Part shown: positions 6,012 through 13,687 of the stretch, in pieces
How positions within the stretch are numbered: position 1 is the stretch's first letter
Layout: each line of letters begins with the position of its first letter
Source of the DNA: an uncultured Prevotella sp.
GTDB lineage: Bacteria; Bacteroidota; Bacteroidia; Bacteroidales; Bacteroidaceae
Direction of reading: 5' to 3'
DNA: 64,000 nt
Assembly (NCBI GenBank): GCA_900322035.1
Contig: ONYL01000013.1
Span: 1-64,000 of the forward strand
Notes under the pieces: generated by a model
Seen by the model: the letters and a program-made list of their open reading frames with translations, nothing else
Database searches by the model: none
Told to the model about the DNA's origin: nothing
Program-made: the position numbers and the translations under genes

Positions 6012-8333
6012 ATGCCAAACCCTAAAATACGATGGCAAAACATCAGAAGGTGGCTTGCCCTTTCCGTGTTCTGCATTTTGTCAGTCTCCGTTTATGGACA
6101 GCAGACGGACTCTCTTGAGTTGAATGGTACTATTACCGACAATCTTTCCAAGCCCTTGAGTGGAGTGACGATAACCGTAAGATGCGACTCTACCCAGTTT
6201 CAAGCCACATCTGACGAGTCGGGAAACTACCGTCTCAAATACACAGCATCAAAGATCTGTAGCATTGCCTTTTCCAAAAGCGGTTATGAAACCATTTCGG
6301 CAACGTTCGATCCTCAGCCGGTTACTACCATCAGCCTCCCGCTGATGCCTGATGGCAAAACCATAAACTTAGCAGAGGTGACGGTGAAGGGTGACAACAC
6401 TGTCACCAACGGCAACAAGACCTCTTACCTGCCCGACAAGCGACAACGCAACGCCAGTCACGATGGAATCGACCTGCTCTTCAGACTCGGCATTCCCATG
6501 ATCAACGTGAATCCAATGGAAGGCACCGTGTCTTCGGCCGACATGACAAGTGTGTCTTTCTACATCGAAAACCGAAAGGTGAGCGCAGGCGAAATCAAGC
6601 AGATCCGCGCGAAAGACATCAAGCGGGTGGAATACTACAACAACGCCACAGATCTCTTTCCGGGTGAGCAGAAGGTGCTCAACTACGTACTCTACCACTA
6701 CGAAACGGGCGGATATGTGGATCTGTCCTCCGACACGCGTTTCCTCTACCGCACGGGAAACTATACGGGACAGGTAAGCGTCGACAAGGGTAAGGTGAAT
6801 TTTACCGCCTTTGGCGGCTACTATCATAGTAAGGACGATGATATCATGACGGAGAATATTGAGCAGGTAAGACTCCAACAGCCCTTCACGCGCACTACCT
6901 CTCCCATCATGGGGTTCTCGAAAAACCACGGCAACTATGAACTCTTCCGCACGACCTACAACACCAAGCAGATGACCGTGTTCGGACAGGTCTCGGTCGG
7001 ACAAAGCAAAACTCCCAAGAATGTTTCCTCTTCTGCGGTGAACTATTTGCCGGCGATCTATCCGTCTGAGACAGCCAACAACTCTTCCAGCAGCCGGGGA
7101 AATTCTATCAACGGCAATTTCTACCTGCGCAGGGAATTCAAGAACGGTGACAGCTTCGACAGTCGTGTGGCCTATGCTTATGGCGACAATACCTACGACC
7201 GACTCTACACCGAAACCAGCAAGATCAGCAACCATGCCAAAGAATACGCCAACAGGTTGGAAGTATCGATGAAATACATCCTTCACTTTAGCAAGAAAAC
7301 CTCCCTCACCTTGTACGCCCTGGATATTTACAGAAACAGCAGTGCCCGTTACACTCTCGAATCGGGCATCGACAAACAGGATCTCTACAGCAACGCGTTC
7401 CTGTTTTTCCCAACGTTTCAGACTAAGTTTGGCGAAAAGATTTCCTTAGGTGTTCGCCCGGGATTTGACCTCGATGTCTACAAAGCCAACGGTTATGAGC
7501 GTAAGACTAAATTATGGGCTCGGCCTGAGGTCACATTCTACTGGGAAGTATCCCCAAAGAGTCGAATCAATATCTACAGCACCATGGGCTCTACCATGCC
7601 CCAGCTCTCCACGTTCAACAGCGCCCGTCAACGAATGAACAATTACGAAGTGGTTGAGGGAAACCCGTCGCTCAACTGTATGAGCCTTTTCCATACAATG
7701 TTTTCCTATAGCTTGATATTGAAGAATTTAGAGCTGGCTTATTTCTTCTCTTATGAAGGATCGTACGACAAGATCATCGACTCCTATAAGGCTGAAGGCC
7801 AGACATTGGTTCACACCTATGTCAACGACGGCAATTTCAACAACATCAATACGGGTTTCCAGGGTACCCTGCGCCTGATGGACAGAAAACTCCAACTCCA
7901 GGGAGGCTCTTTCCTCCATCACTGGTCGTCCACAGGAAATGTCAGCAGCCACTGTAATTATATTACGTTTCACCTCAGTGCCATTGCCTATATGGGAAAT
8001 TTCAACACCTATGCCTTCTTCGACACGCCTTCGAAGTATCTGAATACAAGTTCGATGAAAGGAAAGACCAACCCCGCTTATGGCCTTTCGGCCGGATGGA
8101 GCCAAGCCGGATGGAAATTGGAGGCCGGTGCTAAGAACTTCCTCACCAAGACCAAGGCCATTCATCAGTGGTACGACGTCGGTAGCTACGCCTACGACAG
8201 CCACAGCCGCAGTGACAGCTACGGTCCCCAGGTATATGTGAAAATGAGCTACAGTTTCGACTTCGGGCGTAAGGTGAAACGCCAACAGATAAAGGCAGAC
8301 GATGCTCCGCAGTCGGGAATCCTAAAACTCTGA
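6012..8333 (+). CDS. outer-membrane beta-barrel protein with carboxypeptidase-like regulatory domain
   Basis: The 773-residue protein has a signal peptide (hydrophobic LALSVFCILSVSVYG, probable cleavage before QQ). A CarboxypepD_reg-like sandwich follows at about 35-115 (LNGTITDNLSKPLSGVTI ... SGNYRLKY), and then about 600 residues rich in alternating aromatic strands ending in YVKMSYSFDFGRK. This matches the TonB-dependent-receptor-like barrel family without a clear TonB box. Its ligand is unknown. The start used here has a weak upstream signal; an in-frame longer start at 5942 exists if the G tract changes length. A strong terminator follows. Confidence 0.8.
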   Translation: MPNPKIRWQNIRRWLALSVFCILSVSVYGQQTDSLELNGTITDNLSKPLSGVTITVRCDSTQFQATSDESGNYRLKYTASKICSIAFSKSGYETISATFDPQPVTTISLPLMPDGKTINLAEVTVKGDNTVTNGNKTSYLPDKRQRNASHDGIDLLFRLGIPMINVNPMEGTVSSADMTSVSFYIENRKVSAGEIKQIRAKDIKRVEYYNNATDLFPGEQKVLNYVLYHYETGGYVDLSSDTRFLYRTGNYTGQVSVDKGKVNFTAFGGYYHSKDDDIMTENIEQVRLQQPFTRTTSPIMGFSKNHGNYELFRTTYNTKQMTVFGQVSVGQSKTPKNVSSSAVNYLPAIYPSETANNSSSSRGNSINGNFYLRREFKNGDSFDSRVAYAYGDNTYDRLYTETSKISNHAKEYANRLEVSMKYILHFSKKTSLTLYALDIYRNSSARYTLESGIDKQDLYSNAFLFFPTFQTKFGEKISLGVRPGFDLDVYKANGYERKTKLWARPEVTFYWEVSPKSRINIYSTMGSTMPQLSTFNSARQRMNNYEVVEGNPSLNCMSLFHTMFSYSLILKNLELAYFFSYEGSYDKIIDSYKAEGQTLVHTYVNDGNFNNINTGFQGTLRLMDRKLQLQGGSFLHHWSSTGNVSSHCNYITFHLSAIAYMGNFNTYAFFDTPSKYLNTSSMKGKTNPAYGLSAGWSQAGWKLEAGAKNFLTKTKAIHQWYDVGSYAYDSHSRSDSYGPQVYVKMSYSFDFGRKVKRQQIKADDAPQSGILKL

Positions 8334-8369
8334 TAATAATATTTTGAAGACGGACAACCCGCAAGGCCA

Positions 8370-8415
8370 GATCTCTTCAAGTCTACCGCAACGTGATGGC
8401 AGACTTGAGGAGATT
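8370..8415 (+). terminator. hairpin terminator after the outer-membrane protein
   Basis: Two 15-base arms (8370-8384 and 8401-8415) pair with one G-T wobble around a 16-base loop and are followed by TGTTATT. Confidence 0.6.
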
Positions 8416-8425
8416 TGTTATTCAT

Positions 8426-8466
8426 GAATCTAAAATTCATCCATGAGCAGTCATAATTTTAGATTC
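8426..8466. repeat. 12-bp perfect inverted repeat
   Basis: GAATCTAAAATT (8426-8437) and its exact complement AATTTTAGATTC (8455-8466) flank 17 bases. It lies 10 bases after the terminator and could be a second, AT-rich terminator or an operator. Nothing else is seen between it and the promoter at 8569. Confidence 0.5.
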
Positions 8467-8568
8467 TTATAAAATCCTCCGGCACATAAACAATCACTGA
8501 TACGGCCCATTTACGATAAAGAAAATATTATATAGGTAAAGAATTGCCTTTATCTCTGATAGATTTAC

Positions 8569-8576
8569 TACCTTTG
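8569..8576 (+). promoter_or_regulatory. -7 promoter box of the PAS-protein gene
   Basis: TACCTTTG is an exact -7 box, with TTG at 8544-8546 as a slightly distant -33 element. Confidence 0.6.
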
Positions 8577-8667
8577 CAGGTGAGAAGCATGCCGCGCCAA
8601 AAGGTCATGGCTGCGGCAAACTTGTGTGCTTAGGACAGATGACCGCTAACACTAAACTCAGAACAAT

Positions 8668-9003
8668 ATGGAAGATTATGAATGGGCAAAAGGCATGAAT
8701 TGTGCCGTTACCGTCTGTGATGCTGATGGCATCATCATATATATGAACGATAAGTCGCGCGAGACCTACAAGAAACATGGCGATCTGATTGGGAAAAATC
8801 TCTACGACTGCCATTCCGAGCGCTCGCGGGAAATCATCCGTCACATCCTTGCCACGGGTGGCAGCAATGCCTATACCATAGAGAAGCAAGGCGTGCACAA
8901 GATCATCTATCAGACAGCATGGAAAAAAGACGGTAAGGTTGCCGGCATTGTTGAGATATCAATGGTCACACCTGCCGATCTGCCCCATTATGTGAGGGGG
9001 TAG
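8668..9003 (+). CDS. single-domain PAS protein
   Basis: The 111-residue protein is essentially one PAS fold. It begins WAKGMNCAVTVCDADGIIIY, contains LIGKNLYDCH, and ends with the beta-strand pair IIYQTAWKKDGKVAGIVEIS. No kinase, cyclase or DNA-binding domain is attached. Such small PAS proteins in Bacteroidetes are thought to bind a small ligand or cofactor, but the role is unknown. C17, C22 and H59 are visible polar candidates. The hydrolase gene starts 31 bases downstream and may be co-transcribed. Confidence 0.75.
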   Translation: MEDYEWAKGMNCAVTVCDADGIIIYMNDKSRETYKKHGDLIGKNLYDCHSERSREIIRHILATGGSNAYTIEKQGVHKIIYQTAWKKDGKVAGIVEISMVTPADLPHYVRG

Positions 9004-9034
9004 ACCCATGTAGGACTTTGTCATTTGTCAGCTT

Positions 9035-9631
9035 ATGTTACCCACCGTTTTGTTTTTGCATGGATTCTTTGCCTCCGGCGCGTGTATTCCCGCCCAGGCG
9101 CTTCGTGAGAGTCTGCACGGGGTGGCCGACGTGCTGTCGCCCGACCTGCCCTTGCATCCCGCTGAGGCCTTGCGCTTCATCCGCCAGATCTGTCTCGACC
9201 GTCATCCTGCGGTTCTTGTCGGCAACAGTGCCGGATCATTTCTGGCCCAGCAGGTGGCGGCTGAGTTCAGCCTTCCCGCAGTGCTTGGCAATCCCTATTT
9301 CCTGATGACGGAATTTCTCGAACCGCGCCGCGGTCCGCAGCGTTACAAAGCCCCGCGGGCCAATGGCAGGCAAGAGTTTGTCATCGACCAGGTGCTGATC
9401 GATGAGTTTGCCCGTCTGCAAGCCCATCAGTTTGATGGCGTGACGCCGTCGCAGCAGGAGCGGGTGGTCGGGCTGTTTGGCACGCATGACACGCTGGCCC
9501 ATTTCGAGCCGCTTTTTCTCCGTCACTACACCCATGCCCTTCACTTCCCCGGCGCTCACACGCCGACCGCCGAGGAAGTGACCGAGTATTATGCGCCCGT
9601 GGCCAGGAAACTGATGGATAAGTGTCTGTAG
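9035..9631 (+). CDS. YqiA-like alpha/beta hydrolase (esterase)
   Basis: The 198-residue protein shows the compact YqiA/YcfP esterase pattern: HGFFAS near the N-terminus as the oxyanion turn, the nucleophile elbow GNSAGSF around residues 63-69, GTHDT near 149 supplying the acid, and FPGAHTP near the C-terminus supplying the histidine. It probably hydrolyses small acyl esters in the cytoplasm; no signal peptide is visible. It is convergent with aminopeptidase P, and a shared hairpin terminator lies between them. Confidence 0.75.
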   Translation: MLPTVLFLHGFFASGACIPAQALRESLHGVADVLSPDLPLHPAEALRFIRQICLDRHPAVLVGNSAGSFLAQQVAAEFSLPAVLGNPYFLMTEFLEPRRGPQRYKAPRANGRQEFVIDQVLIDEFARLQAHQFDGVTPSQQERVVGLFGTHDTLAHFEPLFLRHYTHALHFPGAHTPTAEEVTEYYAPVARKLMDKCL

Positions 9632-9649
9632 ACGTAAGTCTGTCAAATA

Positions 9650-9680
9650 GGACGGCTGTCAACAGCCAGTCCCATTTTTC
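9650..9680 (+). terminator. hairpin terminator between convergent genes
   Basis: GGAC-GGCTG pairs with CAGCC-A-GTCC around a TCAA loop and is followed by CATTTTTC. It ends the hydrolase transcript and may also serve the opposite strand. Confidence 0.55.
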
Positions 9681-9692
9681 CCGGTCTTGGGA

Positions 9693-11486
9693 TTATATTT
9701 TCTTTGTCTCCTTTCGGAGCCACTCTTTTTCCTCTACGTTGAGCAAGGGCGCGAGCTCTGTGTAGACACGCTCGTGGTAAGCGTTGAGCCATTCGCGTTC
9801 CTCAAGGGTGAGAAGGGCTATGTCGACAGGTGTGGTGTCGATTGGACAGAGTGTCAGTGAGTCCATTTTGAGGAATGAGCCAAAGTCTGTGGTCTGGTCG
9901 GACTCGATCAGAAGCGTATTCTCTATTCTTACACCAAACTTTCCAGCCACGTAGATACCCGGCTCGTCGGTGATGGTCATACCAGCATGGAGTGGGGCAG
10001 GCATGTATTCCATTCTTACCTGGTGAGGGCCTTCGTGGACGCAGAGATAGGAGCCGACACCATGTCCGGTGCCATGCAGGAAGTTGAGACCCTCGCGCCA
10101 TAGTGGTTCGCGGGCCAAGGCGTCGATCTGCGTGCCGCAGGCTCCGTCGGGGAATTTTGCCAGTTCCAACTGGATGTGCGCCTTCAATACATAGGTATAG
10201 ACGCGCCGTTCCTCCTCGCTGACCGGACCGAGAGCGATGGTGCGGGTGATGTCGGTCGTGCCGTCGCTGTACTGTGCGCCGCTGTCAAGGAGCAACAATC
10301 CTTCGGGGCGCAAGGCAACATCGCTTTCGGGTGTGGCCTCGTAGTGCACGATGGCTCCATGGGGGCCGTATCCGGCGATCGTATCGAAAGAGATGTCACG
10401 GAAGAGTTCCTGTTCACGGCGTAGAGAGGTGAGTTTTGCGTCGACGCTCATTTCCGTTTGCCCACCTGCGGCCACGGCCGGTTTCAGCCATTTGAGAAAT
10501 TTCACCATTGCCACACCGTCGCGCAGCATGGCACTGCGAAACCCCTGTATCTCCGTCGAGTTTTTGATGGCTTTCATGGCCGGCACCGGCGAGGGAAGCA
10601 TCATCTTGTAGCAATGCGGCATGTCGGCAGCAGCCACCATGGCATTGGTTGTCGCCGGGTCCATGAGGATATTGTATTCGCTGTAGCGGCGCAGACCGTC
10701 GGTCACTTTGTCGTAAGGTGCAGTGTCGACGCCCGCTTTCGAGAGATAGTCTTCCACTTCGGACGTGAGTTTGCGGGGATCGATGAAGAGTGTGGCCTTC
10801 TTGGAGGCGATCAGCAGATAAGCCACGAAGACAGGGTTGCAGTGGACGTCGTCGCCACGCAGGTTGAGGGTCCAGGCAATGTCGTCGAGTGTAGAGAGAA
10901 GCATACCGTCGCAGTGCTGCTGGCGCAGCTGCCGGCGAATGCGGGAGAGCTTGTCGCTTACCGGCTCACCGGCATATTTCAAAGGATGGATGCCGACCTT
11001 GTTGCCCGGTACTTGGGGACGGTCGTCCCAAATGCGCTCTAAGGGGTCGAAGTTGATGCGCAACGTCATGCCGTGGCGCTCCCGCAGCTCGCTTCTCAAC
11101 CGCTCCACGTCGTCGTAGCTGTTGACCCATCCATCGCATCCCACCTCGGCACCATCTGTAGCGTTGAGCTCTTGGTCGAGCCAGTCGGGAATGGAAGGAG
11201 TTCCGGCCACTTTCAGCCGCATAAGCTGTATGCCGGTGCCGTCGAGTTGCTCTTCGGCGGCGAGAAAATAGCGGGAGTCGGTCCACAGCGCAGCCTTGTC
11301 GAGGGTGGCCACGAAGGTGCCGGCCGAGCCGTTGAATCCCGATATCCATTCGCGCCCTCTCCAGCGGTCGGGGACATACTCGCTGTGATGGGGATCGGTA
11401 GAGGGAAAGATGAAGGCCGACAGGTGTTCGCGGCGCATCACCTCGCGCAGACGCTCAATACGATTTCGTATGGTTTCTTTTTGCAT
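9693..11486 (-). CDS. pepP: Xaa-Pro aminopeptidase (aminopeptidase P, M24B)
   Basis: The protein has 597 residues from the start chosen here (MQKETIRNR). Two creatinase-like N-terminal domains (FIFPSTDPHHSEY, LWTDSRYF) precede the M24 'pita-bread' catalytic domain. Its metal ligands are visible in LDSGAQYSDGTTDITRT, GTGHGVG, DEPGIY and RIENT. It removes N-terminal residues before proline, probably in the cytoplasm. It is the long eukaryote-like form common in Bacteroidetes. A longer frame starts at 11564, but its extra 26 residues are low-complexity and the start lies within 20 bases of the promoter box, so 11486 is preferred. Confidence 0.9.
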   Translation of the reverse strand: MQKETIRNRIERLREVMRREHLSAFIFPSTDPHHSEYVPDRWRGREWISGFNGSAGTFVATLDKAALWTDSRYFLAAEEQLDGTGIQLMRLKVAGTPSIPDWLDQELNATDGAEVGCDGWVNSYDDVERLRSELRERHGMTLRINFDPLERIWDDRPQVPGNKVGIHPLKYAGEPVSDKLSRIRRQLRQQHCDGMLLSTLDDIAWTLNLRGDDVHCNPVFVAYLLIASKKATLFIDPRKLTSEVEDYLSKAGVDTAPYDKVTDGLRRYSEYNILMDPATTNAMVAAADMPHCYKMMLPSPVPAMKAIKNSTEIQGFRSAMLRDGVAMVKFLKWLKPAVAAGGQTEMSVDAKLTSLRREQELFRDISFDTIAGYGPHGAIVHYEATPESDVALRPEGLLLLDSGAQYSDGTTDITRTIALGPVSEEERRVYTYVLKAHIQLELAKFPDGACGTQIDALAREPLWREGLNFLHGTGHGVGSYLCVHEGPHQVRMEYMPAPLHAGMTITDEPGIYVAGKFGVRIENTLLIESDQTTDFGSFLKMDSLTLCPIDTTPVDIALLTLEEREWLNAYHERVYTELAPLLNVEEKEWLRKETKKI

Positions 11487-11572
11487 AGTATATTTCTGTT
11501 TTATTACCAATTTATTCCTAATTAGATAGATTGCTGTGGGCGAATAGAAGATTTGCGTTACCACTTTTATTG

Positions 11573-11580
11573 CAAAGTTA
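11573..11580 (-). promoter_or_regulatory. -7 promoter box of the aminopeptidase P gene
   Basis: The minus strand reads TAACTTTG, an exact -7 box 87 bases before the chosen start. Confidence 0.6.
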
Positions 11581-11633
11581 TGATTTTAAGAATTAACAAC
11601 AAAATAATTATCGCTTTTCTTTTATTTTTTTGC

Positions 11634-11641
11634 TAACTTTG
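11634..11641 (+). promoter_or_regulatory. -7 promoter box for malate dehydrogenase
   Basis: TAACTTTG is an exact -7 box, divergent from the aminopeptidase promoter about 55 bases away. It gives a leader of about 145 bases before mdh. Confidence 0.6.
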
Positions 11642-11644
11642 CGG

Positions 11645-11779
11645 ATGAATAAAAATAGCAGTGACAAAAAACGAATTGGCATTGTATTTGCAGGAATAAT
11701 GAGTGGTGGTTTCGTGCCGAAAGTGATAGCTTGCGACATGAGAGACAAACGAAACAAAGCAAAAAACATTTATTTTTAA
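11645..11779 (+). CDS. possible leaderless 44-codon frame in the mdh leader
   Basis: An ATG lies four bases after the -7 box, about where transcription should begin. It opens a 44-codon frame beginning MNKNSSDKKRIGIVFAGIMS and stops 13 bases before mdh. It could be a leaderless small protein, a regulatory leader or chance. The sequence is not recognised, and the lysine-rich tail encoded by A-rich DNA argues for caution. Confidence 0.25.
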   Translation: MNKNSSDKKRIGIVFAGIMSGGFVPKVIACDMRDKRNKAKNIYF

Positions 11780-11792
11780 AACAATAAATATT

Positions 11793-12827
11793 ATGCGTTA
11801 TTTAACAAACGACAAACTGGTCATCGTCGGTGCAGGTGGCATGATCGGTTCAAACATGGTCCAGAGCGCATTGATGCTCGGTCTTACTCCTAACATTTGC
11901 CTTTACGATATCTATGAGCCCGGTGTTCATGGCGTATTTGATGAGATTCAGCAGTGCGCATTCCCCGGTGCCAATGTGACTTACTACGCTCCCGCAGTAG
12001 AGGACATGGGCAACCCCGAGAAGGTGGCTGAGGCTGCCAAGAAGGCATTCACAGGTGCTAAGTACATCATTTCTTCTGGTGGTGCTCCTCGTAAGGCTGG
12101 CATGACACGTGAGGATCTGCTCAAAGGCAATTGCAAAATTGCCGCTGACTTCGGTGACAACATCCGCAAGTATTGCCCCGATGTGGAGCATGTTGTCGTT
12201 ATCTTCAACCCGGCCGACGTTACCGCTCTGACCACATTGATCCACTCTGGTCTGAAGCCCAATCAGCTGACCTCTTTGGCAGCCCTCGACTCTACCCGTC
12301 TGCAGCAGGCCCTGGCCCTGGAGTTCGGTGTACAGCAGGACAAAGTGACCGGTGCCCACACCTATGGTGGCCACGGCGAGCAGATGGCTGTCTTCGCTTC
12401 TCAGGTGAAGATCGACGGCAAGCCGCTGTCTGAGATGGGACTCAGCGAAGAGCGCTGGCAGGAGATTAAACACATCACTGTACAGGGTGGTTCCAACATC
12501 ATCAAGCTTCGTGGCCGTAGCTCATTCCAGAGCCCTGCCTACAACGCTGTGAAGATGATTGAGGCTGCTATGGGCGGTGAGAAGTTCACTCTGCCCGCTG
12601 GCTGCTACGCAGACATTCCTGAGCTCGGCTTTAAAGATGTGATGATGGCTCTGCCGACCACGATCGACAAAACCGGTGTGCACTACACCACTCCTACGGG
12701 TACGAAGGAAGAGATGGCCGACCTGCAGAAGAGCTATGAGCATCTTTGCAACATGCGTCAGGAAGTGATTGACCTGGGTATCATTCCTCCTGTGGCTGAA
12801 TGGAACAAGGAGAATCCTAACCTCTGA
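11793..12827 (+). CDS. mdh: malate dehydrogenase (lactate/malate dehydrogenase family)
   Basis: The 344-residue protein begins with an NAD-binding fold (VIVGAGGMIGSNM). It has ALDSTRLQQ in the substrate-loop region and the catalytic histidine in TYGGHGEQMA. It oxidises malate to oxaloacetate or runs in reverse; in anaerobic Bacteroidetes the reverse reaction feeds the reductive branch to succinate. It is slightly longer than typical bacterial MDH (about 310), as is usual in this phylum. It is monocistronic, with its own promoter and a strong terminator. Confidence 0.88.
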   Translation: MRYLTNDKLVIVGAGGMIGSNMVQSALMLGLTPNICLYDIYEPGVHGVFDEIQQCAFPGANVTYYAPAVEDMGNPEKVAEAAKKAFTGAKYIISSGGAPRKAGMTREDLLKGNCKIAADFGDNIRKYCPDVEHVVVIFNPADVTALTTLIHSGLKPNQLTSLAALDSTRLQQALALEFGVQQDKVTGAHTYGGHGEQMAVFASQVKIDGKPLSEMGLSEERWQEIKHITVQGGSNIIKLRGRSSFQSPAYNAVKMIEAAMGGEKFTLPAGCYADIPELGFKDVMMALPTTIDKTGVHYTTPTGTKEEMADLQKSYEHLCNMRQEVIDLGIIPPVAEWNKENPNL

Positions 12828-12859
12828 TCTTTCGAGGTAGATATTTCTGATATTATATA

Positions 12860-12903
12860 GGTGGAAAACTGCTCCTCCCGATGGACGTTTTCCACCTTTT
12901 TTA
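12860..12903 (+). terminator. strong rho-independent terminator after mdh
   Basis: GGTGGAAAAC (12860-12869) pairs perfectly with GTTTTCCACC (12887-12896) and is followed by seven Ts. Confidence 0.9.
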
Positions 12904-12920
12904 TTTCAGCGAAAATCAAT

Positions 12921-13427
12921 ATGCGTAAATTCTTAAAACTTTTTTTTTCTCTCTCTGCTGTTCTGCTGCTGTCAGGATGTGGAGGTGATGACGACCCCGT
13001 TGCAGGGAACTACTTTGACAACGCGGTCATCCATCTGACCGTGACCGACGCCGTCGGAAAGATCATCAACGACAGTGCGAGCTTAGCCATGGTCACCTAC
13101 TACAAGGGCGATGAGTTTATCCTTCGCGGCAGCGATGATCCCATCTTTTCCGAGCATATCGAGCAGCAGGATGGACAGTGGAGATATGCCTTTGTCTTGA
13201 ACTGGATGAGACCAAACACAGAGTCGCTCCCTGGCGATAACAACTATCTGTTGCGCGATACACTTGAGTTGGGCCAGACTCGATATGCCCTTGAGGAAAC
13301 CCTTCATGTCGATGTGAATCAGGACCATTCGAGGTCTGATTATTATATCCGCTCACTGAAGGTCAATGGGCAAGAGGTGACCAGTGAACGTCATCCAGGC
13401 TATTGGATTACACTACAAGCCAAATAG
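12921..13427 (+). CDS. small secreted lipoprotein, unknown function
   Basis: The protein has 168 residues from ATG 12921 (MRKFLKLFFSLSAVLLLSGC). The lipobox LLSG|C places the lipidated cysteine at residue 20, followed by GGDDDP, whose acidic residues resemble the surface-export signal of Bacteroidetes lipoproteins. The mature part is about 150 residues, predicted mostly beta, and not recognised. An in-frame ATG at 12861 lies inside the mdh terminator and would destroy the signal peptide, so it was not used. No promoter box was found between terminator and gene, so readthrough from mdh is possible. Confidence 0.7.
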   Translation: MRKFLKLFFSLSAVLLLSGCGGDDDPVAGNYFDNAVIHLTVTDAVGKIINDSASLAMVTYYKGDEFILRGSDDPIFSEHIEQQDGQWRYAFVLNWMRPNTESLPGDNNYLLRDTLELGQTRYALEETLHVDVNQDHSRSDYYIRSLKVNGQEVTSERHPGYWITLQAK

Positions 13428-13464
13428 TGTGACCGCTCGGAAGGGCAGGGCGGCTTACTGAAGA

Positions 13465-13600
13465 TTGGCGAACGCCATGAAATTATGTGGCGGAAGCCAC
13501 CCTATTGAGTGGCGGAAGCCACGCGATCATGTGGCGAGCGCCGCACGATGAAGTGGCGGAAGCCACGCGATGGTGTGTCAACAGCCACGAAGTATGGCGG
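13465..13600. repeat. tandem 22-bp palindromic repeats, about six units
   Basis: Cores matching GTGGCGGAAGCCAC start at 13487, 13509, 13531, 13553 and 13575, exactly 22 bases apart, with a degenerate unit at 13465 and another at about 13597. Each core is an imperfect palindrome able to form a small hairpin. The fourth unit matches the first two, while the third and fifth have diverged. The same family occurs at 31701-31766. One strand can be read as protein, which gives a false upstream extension of the permease gene. Confidence 0.85.
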
Positions 13601-13687
13601 AGCTTGCCCGAAATCCTCACGCTCGTTCGGGGCTTGCCCCATCATTATTATCAAGAGATCATCATCGAATTCCATTACGTATTGCTT

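Noticed and set aside
13465-13600. CRISPR array
   Set aside because: The period is only 22 bases, the spacers are about 8 bases, and there are no cas genes; the repeats are palindromic tandem units.
13487-13687. Longer N-terminus for the sugar permease
   Set aside because: The extra 67 residues are a translation of the 22-bp repeats; the protein from 13688 begins with a normal first membrane helix region.
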